A stretch of 36,314 nucleotides of DNA from Bacteroidaceae bacterium (GTDB lineage: Bacteria > Bacteroidota > Bacteroidia > Bacteroidales > Bacteroidaceae), in contig JAKSLN010000014.1 in assembly GCA_024401165.1 (NCBI GenBank), positions 1-36,314 on the forward strand. Reading direction: 5' to 3'. The notes beneath the pieces were generated by a model, which did not search any database, was not told where the DNA came from, and saw only the letters and a list, made by a program, of their open reading frames with translations. Position numbers and translations under genes: made by a program. Positions 1-6,420 of the stretch are shown in pieces. The first letter of the stretch is position 1, and the number at the start of each line of letters is the position of its first letter.

Positions 1-611
1 TTGTAAGTCATTCCATTCTGGATGAGTACAGGTGCGAAGAACATTCTGCTGTCAGCCAAGATATGGTCAGCATTTCGATAGAACAAGTGGGCGTTCTTCA
101 GGAACACTTCTTCATCCTTATTGCTTGCTGCCAAAGCTGTTAGTCCGTTATCAACGTATGGATCGATGTTCTCGTCCTTCTGAATGCATAACATCTGCCT
201 TTTGCTGAAAAGCACAATCAGTTCTGTTTGCTTGTCCTTAGTGCCATGCTTCACTATGGACTTTAGCATACTCTGACGAATCCACCATACGGCATACGAG
301 ATAAATTTGAAACCACGTGTTTCGTCATACCTATCGGCTGCTTTTATGAGTCCTGTGATACCACTAACGAGGAGTTCCTGGAGGCTAAGGCGCTTATACT
401 TCTTTGCTACCGAATAGATGAAACGAAGGTAAGACCTAACCAACATTTCTTTGGCTTGGTCTGCTTCACTTCCTCCTTTTCGGATTCTATGAATCAGTTC
501 CAGCTCTTCTTCGATGGTAAGCAAAGTTATCATATTCAACTCTAAGATGAATGCTTCAAGCTCTTCATTTGTAAGACTTGCAATGTGCTTCTGTATTTCT
601 AACTGCTTCAT
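1..611 (-). CDS. Sigma-70 region 2 protein with atypical C-terminus (partial, runs off left edge)
   Basis: The 203 visible codons start at the ATG at 609-611 and continue past the left edge. Residues about 55-119 are a clear sigma-70 region 2: an LQELLVSGITGLIKAADRYD stretch (79-95) followed by RGFKFISYAVWWIRQSM (99-115), the signature that binds core RNA polymerase and the -10 element. In a housekeeping sigma factor, regions 3 and 4 (helix-turn-helix, -35 recognition) would follow. Residues 120-203 show neither, and instead residues 168-203 match a segment of the protein encoded at 3826-4758 (18 of 36 identical). It is probably a DNA- or polymerase-binding regulator, or an alternative sigma factor with a replaced C-terminus. 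It lies 18 bases after the upstream gene and is likely co-transcribed. The region 2 call is firm, the function inferred; a region 4 beyond the window cannot be excluded. Confidence 0.8.
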   Translation of the reverse strand, partial: MKQLEIQKHIASLTNEELEAFILELNMITLLTIEEELELIHRIRKGGSEADQAKEMLVRSYLRFIYSVAKKYKRLSLQELLVSGITGLIKAADRYDETRGFKFISYAVWWIRQSMLKSIVKHGTKDKQTELIVLFSKRQMLCIQKDENIDPYVDNGLTALAASNKDEEVFLKNAHLFYRNADHILADSRMFFAPVLIQNGMTY

Positions 612-629
612 ATCTAAATGTATGTTTTG

Positions 630-1685
630 TTATTGTTCGATTAAATCCTTGCGCAAGTTACGGAAACCCTCTATCCAATTATAGTAACAGCGCACAAAAA
701 GGAAAATGTCTTGCGGAGTAGCGAGGTTGAATCTCTTCATCACATCAAACGCACTTACCGAGAATCGCTCTGCATCATCAGCGTATGACTCAGCGAACTC
801 TACATCTGTTCCGATGAACTTGGCTGTCATCATCAAGTGGACGCTGCCATCCTCTTCATCGACAGCTTCAAACTCATACTCACTTGACTCTCCACCTATG
901 AGTTGATTCTCCATAAGGAAAGCTTTGATGTCTTCATCTTCACTACCGAACAAACCAAGAATATCCACAAACGGATCAAGGATGCGAGTTGCTACAGACT
1001 TTATTTCAGTCATATCCAAGATGAACGGATAGGCATTGTTATCCGTCCTGATGCAAGTCTCAGCCATAGCCATTCGCACAAGCCTCTGACTTAGCAAAGG
1101 CGTGTCGGCAATCAGTCCGTTCATTGTATAGCGGTTTGCTGTGTACAGACATTTTGCAAGTATGTCTCTGAACTCATCGTCTGCCAATGGCAACTCAACG
1201 AACTGCTCATTGCTTGGGGCATCATCACCTCGATACTCAAAATATCCGAAGGTTGCATACTTCTTGAGATTGTGTACGTTGACATAATCAATGTATGGTG
1301 TCTGCTTGCAAGAGAAGCACTTGTTCAAATGCTCAATCTCCTTCTTTTTCTCATCACAAGAAAGAGGCTTGCGGAGACGATTGAGCAAGTCGGTATGCCC
1401 TTTCTGCTCAAGAACTTCTTCCAGTGTTTTGCCAATACGCCATCCATTAGCATCAAAGCTAACAGACTTCATACACTCACGAAGGATAGCAATCTCGTCA
1501 TCAGTGACCTCTAAAAGGAACGATGCAAGAGTTAGCTCAGAAGGTCCTACATTAACCTCACAGCAAAGTTTGCGAGGGAATCTTTCCAAATACAAGTCAG
1601 CAATCTTTCTTGCTGTATCTTTATGTTTTTCAATCATTTTCAAAAATTCGTCCTTAGTCATGTCCATTGAGTAATAAATTTTCAT
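630..1685 (-). CDS. Hypothetical protein, 351 aa, accessory block
   Basis: I do not recognise this family. The protein is soluble, with no signal peptide or membrane segment, and is acidic towards its C-terminus (a stretch rich in Glu and Asp around residues 245-280). Residues 105-145 carry four Cys, including a CFSC pair, which could bind metal, though no classical zinc finger can be drawn. The start is the first ATG, giving MKIYYSMDMTKDEF; a second Met at residue 7 is also possible. It sits 68 bases after the 118-codon gene upstream and 18 bases before the sigma-like gene, so the three probably form one transcript. Its codon use is AT-richer than that of the core genes to the right. A role alongside the sigma-like protein is only suggested by position. 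Confidence 0.65.
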   Translation of the reverse strand: MKIYYSMDMTKDEFLKMIEKHKDTARKIADLYLERFPRKLCCEVNVGPSELTLASFLLEVTDDEIAILRECMKSVSFDANGWRIGKTLEEVLEQKGHTDLLNRLRKPLSCDEKKKEIEHLNKCFSCKQTPYIDYVNVHNLKKYATFGYFEYRGDDAPSNEQFVELPLADDEFRDILAKCLYTANRYTMNGLIADTPLLSQRLVRMAMAETCIRTDNNAYPFILDMTEIKSVATRILDPFVDILGLFGSEDEDIKAFLMENQLIGGESSEYEFEAVDEEDGSVHLMMTAKFIGTDVEFAESYADDAERFSVSAFDVMKRFNLATPQDIFLFVRCYYNWIEGFRNLRKDLIEQ

Positions 1686-1753
1686 TCATTCGTATTATAC
1701 AAGCCATAAGCAGAAAATCCAAACAAAAAAGCATGAAACATTGCATTCTTATA

Positions 1754-2104
1754 TTATAGACGAGCAACCGTCTTTATCTGAAACGAGGCTTCGCCCATAG
1801 GTATCTGTATGGTTGGTGTCTTACCATTATCATCGAAAGGTATGTCATCACCATACACCGTATGGCATAAGGCGATAAGTTCTTCTTTGGTCTCGGCAAC
1901 TGCAATAGGTGTACTGATAGAACGATTGATCATATTGTCGAGACAAGTACGCTCCAGAACATAGATACTCTTACCAACAGATTCAATCATATACTTGTTT
2001 TCCTGGGCTGCTCGGATGAGTGCCTTGCGGTATCTTTCGTATGACACGTTAACCTCCATCTGTCTCTCCTCTGAAAGATTCTGTGAATTTTCTTTAATTG
2101 TCAT
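1754..2104 (-). CDS. Hypothetical protein, about 116 aa, accessory block
   Basis: This is a small soluble protein of unknown family with a Glu/Arg-rich N-terminal half that should be helical (ERQMEVNVSYERYRKALIRA) and a Pro-containing C-terminus ending in KTVARL. Two in-frame ATGs are available, at 2110 and 2104. I chose 2104 (MTIKENS) because the sequence just upstream aligns with the leader of the gene starting at 2792, and the alignment places this second ATG on that gene's start. It follows the repeat-protein gene, separated by an inverted repeat at 2148-2172, and precedes the 351-codon gene. No function can be assigned. Confidence 0.6.
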   Translation of the reverse strand: MTIKENSQNLSEERQMEVNVSYERYRKALIRAAQENKYMIESVGKSIYVLERTCLDNMINRSISTPIAVAETKEELIALCHTVYGDDIPFDDNGKTPTIQIPMGEASFQIKTVARL

Positions 2105-2125
2105 ATACATTAAGTTTTAAGGTAA
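2102..2125 (-). promoter_or_regulatory. Shared leader motif, copy 1
   Basis: On the minus strand this reads TTACCTTAAAACT, then a short A/T stretch ending in TATATG, where ATG is the start codon. The same string, with one gap and a few changes, precedes the gene starting at 2792 (copy 2). Bacteroidota ribosome-binding regions are often A-rich without a Shine-Dalgarno sequence, so this could be a translation-initiation element or a regulator site. Confidence 0.5.
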
Positions 2126-2147
2126 AAGACTAAAGTATTTGTAGTCA

Positions 2148-2172
2148 CAGAGTCGAAAGTATTCCGACTCTG
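2148..2172. terminator. Inverted repeat between two accessory genes
   Basis: CAGAGTCG and CGACTCTG form a perfect 8-bp stem with a 9-base loop. It lies between the stop of the repeat-protein gene (2192) and the start of the next minus-strand gene. The tract that follows is only moderately T-rich on the minus strand, so it may be an attenuator or processing hairpin rather than a strong terminator. On the plus strand it is followed by GAACTTTTT. Confidence 0.45.
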
Positions 2173-2191
2173 CGAACTTTTTATAAATCAC

Positions 2192-2494
2192 TTAATCAAG
2201 CGTGAATGCAGGGATTCCGCAGGCTGTCATACCATCATAGATATGGTTGCCAGAGATAGTGTAAGCAGGGATTCCGCAAGCTGTCATACCATCGTAGATA
2301 TGGTTGCCAGATATAGTATAAGCAGGAATACCACAAGCTGTCATGCCATCATAGATATGATTGTCTGATATGGTGTAGGCTGGGATTCCGCAAGCTGTCA
2401 TGCCACGATAAACCTTATCTCCCTCAACAGTAAAGGCTGGGATTCCACATGCTGTCATACCTCTGTAAACTGAAATTCTTCTACTTCCGAACAT
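2192..2494 (-). CDS. Five-fold 19-residue repeat protein (beta-flower-like), 100 aa
   Basis: After about nine N-terminal residues the whole protein is five tandem copies of a 19-residue unit with the pattern GMTACGIPAYTISGNHIYD; the last copy is cut after GMTACGIPAFTLD. Each unit has an invariant Cys in ACGIP and alternates short predicted beta-strands with turns. It has no signal peptide, charge cluster or membrane segment. The pattern of a glycine turn, a Tyr-Thr strand and an IYDG strand resembles the short repeats of 4-fold beta-flower proteins, but that assignment is from memory and tentative. It is preceded by the DUF2795-like gene and followed by a hairpin. The start is the ATG at 2492-2494. 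It may be a small closed repeat domain that binds a ligand or partner protein. Confidence 0.7.
   Translation of the reverse strand: MFGSRRISVYRGMTACGIPAFTVEGDKVYRGMTACGIPAYTISDNHIYDGMTACGIPAYTISGNHIYDGMTACGIPAYTISGNHIYDGMTACGIPAFTLD
2208..2475. repeat. 57-bp tandem repeat within the coding sequence
   Basis: Five units begin at 2208, 2265, 2322, 2379 and 2436, exactly 57 bases apart, each opening with a variant of GCAGGGATTCCGCAAGCTGTC on the plus strand. The period is divisible by three, so gain or loss of units keeps the reading frame. The middle units are most alike, which fits recent duplication or gene conversion. Confidence 0.9.
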
Positions 2495-2561
2495 AATTTT
2501 GTAATTTTAAGTTATTGATATAATGACATTTATTTGTATATTGCAAAGAAATGGCGGAACA

Positions 2562-2792
2562 CTAATTCTCGTCTTCTTTCCATCCGAACTCGTCATCTGT
2601 TGTTGGGATGTCTTCCCAAATGTCTTCGATGGAATAGAAAAGTTCCTCGTCGTATTCTATCTCCTGGAGATTTTCGATTACAGCTGATGGTGCACCTGTG
2701 CGCTCTGCATAATCAATAAGTTCTGACTTTGTGATGCCATCCTCCCAAGGAGCATCGTTGAGATAACTAGAAAGTGCTAATGACCAAACCAT
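2562..2792 (-). CDS. Small acidic protein resembling DUF2795, 76 aa
   Basis: Residues 20-62 follow the DUF2795 pattern: a Lys-Ser-Glu-Leu entry, then YAERTGAPSAVIENLQEI and a short helix ending in SIEDIWEDIP. Known DUF2795 proteins are small, of unknown function, and have the same 'hydrophobic-x-x-Ala-x-x-Gly-Ala-Pro' core. The C-terminus (TTDDEFGWKEDEN) is strongly acidic. The start ATG at 2790-2792 sits at the end of a leader almost identical to the one before the gene at 2104. It lies between the NADAR gene and the repeat-protein gene on the same strand. The family match is moderate and the role unknown. Confidence 0.65.
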   Translation of the reverse strand: MVWSLALSSYLNDAPWEDGITKSELIDYAERTGAPSAVIENLQEIEYDEELFYSIEDIWEDIPTTDDEFGWKEDEN

Positions 2793-2812
2793 ATAAATGA
2801 GTTTTAAGGTAA
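2790..2812 (-). promoter_or_regulatory. Shared leader motif, copy 2
   Basis: The minus strand reads TTACCTTAAAACTCATTTA immediately followed by TATG, nearly matching copy 1 at 2102-2125. The genes starting at 3520 and 611 end their leaders in related strings (TCATCTATATG and CATTTAGATATG). A repeated initiation element within one block suggests common regulation or a shared origin of the genes. Confidence 0.5.
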
Positions 2813-2872
2813 TTAAAAGAGTATAGAGTAAAGTCCCATAGAGTAAGTTTTGGGCTTAACAGAGGAGTTCAG

Positions 2873-3520
2873 TTAGAACTCAACTTTGTTGCCAAGTATG
2901 TAGATACCGGCTTCGTTAAGGAGCTGACGGTTAATGTCGGGTTCGGTACCAGTGATTAGACAATGGCGGCAGATGGAGAGAATCTTGCCCATGGCATTGC
3001 CACCACGGATGATGTCGTCAGAATCGGGATAAGCAGCCCAGACAGGGTCATTTTTGACCACTTCTACAATGACTGCATCTTCTGGAATACTGCAAAGAAG
3101 CATCGCAAACTTGTTGTTTAACTGGCACTTCTGCCAAACACACCAAAGCATCCAGTCATAGCGGAAGGTGGTGAAGTCTGGACGGATCTCAGCCTTATAC
3201 TTAGACTTCGAGCAACGCTTGGCATAGACTCCTGAAGTCATCTTGCGGATGTATTTTTGGATTTCTACAGAACGCTCACCTTCGGTGCTCCACTCACCAC
3301 AGAGGTAGAGGTGTTCGGTTCCGTACCACTTGACGCCGAAGAGGTTGAAATGGAAACCACCTGCCATGTTGCCGAGTCTGCCAGATGCCAAACCATGACA
3401 ACTCTCTTTCGGACCTGAGTAGGTCAAGAGGTTGAGCGACTGAGGGTCAAGAGACTCCAGACGTGAGAGGTTAGCTACTGTGAGTGACTCGTTGTACTGC
3501 TTAGATGTGATGTTGTTCAT
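2873..3520 (-). CDS. NADAR/YbiA-family N-glycosidase homologue, 215 aa
   Basis: The protein has the NADAR (DUF1768, YbiA) layout. An N-terminal loop is followed by FNLFGVKWYGTEHLYLCGEW at about residues 58-77, including the conserved Thr-Glu-His. A central helix (FRYDWMLWCVWQKCQLNNKF) comes before VIVEVVKNDPVWA at about 149-161, and GGNAMGKILSICRHCL follows at about 173-188. Family members cleave N-glycosidic bonds in riboflavin intermediates or ADP-ribose adducts, and some reverse DNA ADP-ribosylation as antitoxins of DarT-like toxins. The Glu of TEH and the Glu-Val/Asp-Pro region fit a conserved active site. No signal peptide is seen. A roughly 350-base region upstream holds a candidate promoter. 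The fold call is good; substrate is unknown, and no ADP-ribosyltransferase toxin is visible next to it. Confidence 0.72.
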   Translation of the reverse strand: MNNITSKQYNESLTVANLSRLESLDPQSLNLLTYSGPKESCHGLASGRLGNMAGGFHFNLFGVKWYGTEHLYLCGEWSTEGERSVEIQKYIRKMTSGVYAKRCSKSKYKAEIRPDFTTFRYDWMLWCVWQKCQLNNKFAMLLCSIPEDAVIVEVVKNDPVWAAYPDSDDIIRGGNAMGKILSICRHCLITGTEPDINRQLLNEAGIYILGNKVEF

Positions 3521-3825
3521 ATAGATGAAGTATTAATTGTTGCGACTTGTGCTATCAATATAATTTGGTGGTTGACATTTAGCAACCTCAATTTCACTTT
3601 TTACGTAACTTTTTTTAAAATCCGCAGTTGAAATGCTTTTTTCGATTTCATTATACAGAAGTAGTTGACTTAATCCAAACCAAAATTATTTTTTTTAGAT
3701 TAGTTTTAAATTTTCAAAAAAACAAAGTGAAACGGCATTTTCTGCGTTTGTTTCTGCAGACCTTCACCCGACTCGTGAAAGATTATTGCCAATGCCAATA
3801 GAAAGAGATTGACCATTATATCTTG
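3521..3825. other. Intergenic region without a gene
   Basis: This AT-rich gap separates the end of the coiled-coil gene (stop at 3826) from the NADAR gene start. It has long T and A tracts and no coding potential that I can support. It carries a candidate minus-strand -7 box at 3681-3688, so the NADAR-to-sigma genes may form a separate transcript with a leader of about 150 bases. Confidence 0.6.
3681..3688 (-). promoter_or_regulatory. Candidate -7 box for the NADAR-sigma transcript
   Basis: The minus strand reads TAATTTTG, a full match to the Bacteroidota -7 consensus TAnnTTTG. The nearest upstream TTTG is 26 bases away, longer than the usual 19-21, so the promoter is uncertain. Confidence 0.35.
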
Positions 3826-4758
3826 CTATTTGCTGCTTAGATACGATTCAATGAATCCCTTGGTGAGTTCGCCATTGGCGGACAGTCGTGCGATACCATC
3901 TGCTTTGAATTTTTTCAACTCTCGTTTGATGTCACTTCTTCGTTTATTCAGTTCCGTCATGAGCTTATTGTGTTCCTCTTTGCTCTTGATCCCTTCGCGG
4001 TATTCCTTGCGTGATGCCGTAACCTCCACAGCCACAGCTTGCAATGCCTTCTCAGTTTCGGTTGTCATGCGAAGAAGGTTTATACGGAATGTAACCAACT
4101 CATCCTTGTGATATTTAAGACACATGCTCTCATAGCGATTGCATACATCCATATACCTGCCGAAAATCTGGTTCAGATTGAAACGCAAACGACTGCTTAC
4201 CCTCTGCTGAACAGTAAGGCGAGCACGCAATATGTCTTCCTCTGTTGTAGCATTGGTCTTCAAAATCTCTACAACCTCCTCGATTGAGAATGGTTCGACC
4301 AATTCACCTTCCGTTGTATGGAAACGCTTATTCGCATCTAAGAATGACTTCCATATCTTACCGAAACTACCATGGTTGATCGTTGCTATAGAACCATCAG
4401 GATACACACACGAACATGAGTTCATTCCACTCAAAGGACTTCCGCTAACAGACCAGGTCAAGGCTTTGCATCCCTCTTTGTCATGAAGTATCTCCTCTAT
4501 GCCTGAGTGCAGCCACCAGTCAAGGTAAGCTCCAATGCACGCTGTAGGGAAAACTCCCATATAAGCCAATCCATTGCTTACTGATACACGAGCCATGGCC
4601 ATACGTGGATCGCCAAGGATGCGTTCGGCATTGTCCAGGAACAAGAAAGCGTTTTGTAAGAAGTAGTCCCTGCTATGTTTATACTCAGCGTTTACAATCG
4701 CCTCTTCATTGCCATGAACGTCATTCATGAAGCTGTGGTTGTTATTTGATGTGTTCAT
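3826..4758 (-). CDS. Coiled-coil protein sharing a segment with the sigma-like protein, about 310 aa
   Basis: I do not recognise a named family. With the start at the ATG at 4756-4758, residues about 31-66 (DYFLQNAFLFLDNAERILGD and on to SNGLAY) match the C-terminal part of the sigma-70 region 2 protein at the left edge, with 18 of 36 residues identical. A hydrophobic Trp-rich stretch (ACIGAYLDWWLHSG) follows. Residues about 170-300 are strongly helical with charged heptads (RKEYREGIKSKEEHNKLMTE), consistent with a coiled coil. Earlier in-frame starts (ATG at 4776, TTG at 4821) exist. I prefer 4758 because its upstream sequence (AAACGAATAAAAATATG) resembles that of the preceding gene. No signal peptide. 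The gene follows the DUF4919-like gene in the same direction. Confidence 0.65.
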   Translation of the reverse strand: MNTSNNNHSFMNDVHGNEEAIVNAEYKHSRDYFLQNAFLFLDNAERILGDPRMAMARVSVSNGLAYMGVFPTACIGAYLDWWLHSGIEEILHDKEGCKALTWSVSGSPLSGMNSCSCVYPDGSIATINHGSFGKIWKSFLDANKRFHTTEGELVEPFSIEEVVEILKTNATTEEDILRARLTVQQRVSSRLRFNLNQIFGRYMDVCNRYESMCLKYHKDELVTFRINLLRMTTETEKALQAVAVEVTASRKEYREGIKSKEEHNKLMTELNKRRSDIKRELKKFKADGIARLSANGELTKGFIESYLSSK

Positions 4759-4821
4759 ATTTTTATTCGTTTTCATCTGATTGACATTATAAGAGATTGG
4801 TTGACCGATACCAAACCCCAA

Positions 4822-5472
4822 TCACTCTGGCATGGGATAGCCGACATCAAATCTCCTATGAATGTCGAAATACAGACGTTCAACACCATAAATGTTCGAC
4901 TCAAATTCTAGGCAGTCAATTCCGTCCTCCACACTTTGTCTTACGACTTTGAGAAATTTGTAAGGACGTACCCTTTCCATGTATTCATATTCCTGTCCTA
5001 CATCGGTAACACACAGAGCCGTCTCTTTGCTCAAACCATCTCCAGTACTGTCAATGGCTTCAAGTATTCTACGCTCCTGCAAGGTGTCAATGCAACAGTT
5101 GTCATCATAGATGGAGTTAATCTCATCCTCGCTGTCATCAAGTATCTCATCAATGACATCAAAAACATCATCACCCTTAGTGTCCCACACACCTTTAGGC
5201 ATCTTGTTCCTGTCAAAGCATGGGAACTCTGCTTCAAAGTCGCAGATACCCTTATCGCTGTCACGCCAGTAATCCATGCTCATCTCATCGGGGAACTCAC
5301 CCTTAGCATAGTCCTCAGTGAACGTATATCCATAGAGGTATTCACGCATTGTCTCAACCGACAGATCCTCGGGTGATGTAGTCAACTCATCATTTACCGA
5401 CTCATCATATTTACCTTCGTACTCAACGAAGTCGACTTTCTTAATCATTTCTGGTGTATTCATATCTTTCAT
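4822..5472 (-). CDS. Acidic protein with DUF4919-like tail, 216 aa
   Basis: This is a very acidic soluble protein (DVFDVIDEILDDSEDEINSI around residues 105-124). The C-terminal 75 residues begin with GDGLSKETALCVTDVGQEYE and end with YGVERLYFDIHRRFDVGYP. The 'GDG-x-S-x-E-T-A ... Tyr-Phe-Asp-Ile' arrangement is what I recall of Bacteroidota DUF4919 proteins, so a distant match is possible. Starts are available at 5472 (MKDMNTPEM) and 5463 (MNTPEM). It is the first gene of the minus-strand block, and the 317-base gap upstream has no perfect promoter in this direction. High negative charge can point to DNA mimicry, as in anti-restriction proteins, but nothing else supports that here. Confidence 0.6.
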   Translation of the reverse strand: MKDMNTPEMIKKVDFVEYEGKYDESVNDELTTSPEDLSVETMREYLYGYTFTEDYAKGEFPDEMSMDYWRDSDKGICDFEAEFPCFDRNKMPKGVWDTKGDDVFDVIDEILDDSEDEINSIYDDNCCIDTLQERRILEAIDSTGDGLSKETALCVTDVGQEYEYMERVRPYKFLKVVRQSVEDGIDCLEFESNIYGVERLYFDIHRRFDVGYPMPE

Positions 5473-5789
5473 ATTTCGTTTCTGCTTTCAATATAAACGC
5501 CATGTTGATCATTTGCAACCCCATGACGAAAAATTTCTAAAAAATCCTCACTTAGGTAATGTTTATAGCGTTGCATGAATGCGTTCATACCATATATTAT
5601 AATACCTTTTGCAAAAAACATAAGCGAAACCAAGTTTCCTCGGGGACTTTCGTGCGGCACTTATTTTCGTTTGCGAAAATATAATACACATCAAAGAGAT
5701 GGGTGGAGAATAGTGCTTATCTTTGCATCCAAGATAGAGAGGGACGAGCCTCCCTATAAACATGTTCAACAAAACTAAACAACGGACGT
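5473..5789. other. Divergent intergenic region at the block boundary
   Basis: This 317-base gap separates the minus-strand accessory block from the plus-strand core genes. I see no supported gene. It holds a -7 box for the plus strand (5718-5725). The codon character changes sharply across it, so it may contain one junction of an inserted element, but no direct repeat, tRNA fragment or integrase gene is visible. Confidence 0.55.
5718..5725 (+). promoter_or_regulatory. -7 promoter box for the PTPS-like gene
   Basis: TATCTTTG matches TAnnTTTG fully and lies 64 bases upstream of the ATG at 5790. No clear TTG is found 19-21 bases further upstream. Confidence 0.5.
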
Positions 5790-6353
5790 ATGAGAAGTAT
5801 CACAAAACTGGAACTGCAGTATGCACATCGGTTCTACAAATTTCAGGGCGAAGCACAGTATCTGCATGGCCACACAGGTGTGTTGAAGATTGAGGTGGAG
5901 GACGATGTAACCCCACAGGTCAACATGGTCTTTCCGTGTAACGAAATCAAGAAGATAGCATGGGATGTCCTTCAGAACTTTGATCATGCGCTCATTCTGC
6001 GCGAGGATGACCCGCTGTTGCCCGTCATCCTCGGGGTGTATGAGGAGCAGGGCATCAAGGACGGTCATTGGTTGAACACCATGAAGGGGGTCGCATTCCA
6101 TACCGAGTTGGCCACGGCTTATCCCGATTGCCGTCTGGTGGTGACGAAGGAGTCGATGACCGTGGAGGGAATGATAAGGATTGTCTATGACCTGCTTAAA
6201 GATAAACTGCCCATTGCCAAGCTCACCTTCAAGAGTGGCGCGAACAAGGCATCGCAAGAATACATGCCAGATACTCACTTCGAGCGTTGTCCTCTCTGCG
6301 GCGTGAAGCTCGACAGGGATGGCAAGTGTCCTAAGTGCGGCTACATAGGTTAG
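5790..6353 (+). CDS. 6-pyruvoyl tetrahydropterin synthase/QueD-like protein with zinc ribbon, 187 aa
   Basis: The N-terminal 160 residues are a PTPS/QueD domain. Zinc ligands His13 (YAHRF) and His26/His28 (LHGHTG) are present, FDHAL supplies the conserved Asp-His pair, and MTVEGM supplies the pterin-anchoring Glu. QueD makes 6-carboxytetrahydropterin for queuosine and other 7-deazaguanines. The catalytic Cys that normally stands a few residues before LHGH is absent: the segment reads GEAQYLHGH, with Glu21-Ala22 there. PTPS-III enzymes use Glu near this position. Residues about 166-184 form a C-terminal zinc ribbon (CPLCG and CPKCG), an unusual addition. The gene is followed by a strong terminator and stands alone, with no other queuosine gene nearby. 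The fold is sure; activity may be non-canonical. Confidence 0.88.
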   Translation: MRSITKLELQYAHRFYKFQGEAQYLHGHTGVLKIEVEDDVTPQVNMVFPCNEIKKIAWDVLQNFDHALILREDDPLLPVILGVYEEQGIKDGHWLNTMKGVAFHTELATAYPDCRLVVTKESMTVEGMIRIVYDLLKDKLPIAKLTFKSGANKASQEYMPDTHFERCPLCGVKLDRDGKCPKCGYIG

Positions 6354-6361
6354 TTTTTGTT

Positions 6362-6401
6362 TCCCGCTGCGCCTTTTCGGAAATACCGCAGCGGGATTTT
6401 T
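6362..6401. terminator. Bidirectional rho-independent terminator
   Basis: TCCCGCTGCG (6362-6371) pairs with CGCAGCGGGA (6387-6396), followed by TTTTT on the plus strand. On the minus strand the stem is flanked by A/T tracts, so it can end both the PTPS-like transcript and the convergent sprA transcript, whose stop is at 6421. Confidence 0.85.
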
Positions 6402-6420
6402 AATTCCACGCTACGCGGGA

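Noticed and set aside
2208..2475. CRISPR array
   Set aside because: The 57-bp units are contiguous, in frame and translated, with no spacers.
4759..4821. TTG or earlier ATG start for the coiled-coil gene
   Set aside because: The ATG at 4758 has an upstream sequence like that of the preceding gene; the TTG lies directly on the previous stop with no other support.
5575..5778. Plus-strand 67-codon frame in the block-boundary gap
   Set aside because: It spans the promoter of the next gene and has no family resemblance or initiation signal.
5775..6278. Minus-strand open frame opposite the PTPS-like gene
   Set aside because: The plus frame has zinc His residues and a zinc ribbon; the minus frame has nothing recognisable.
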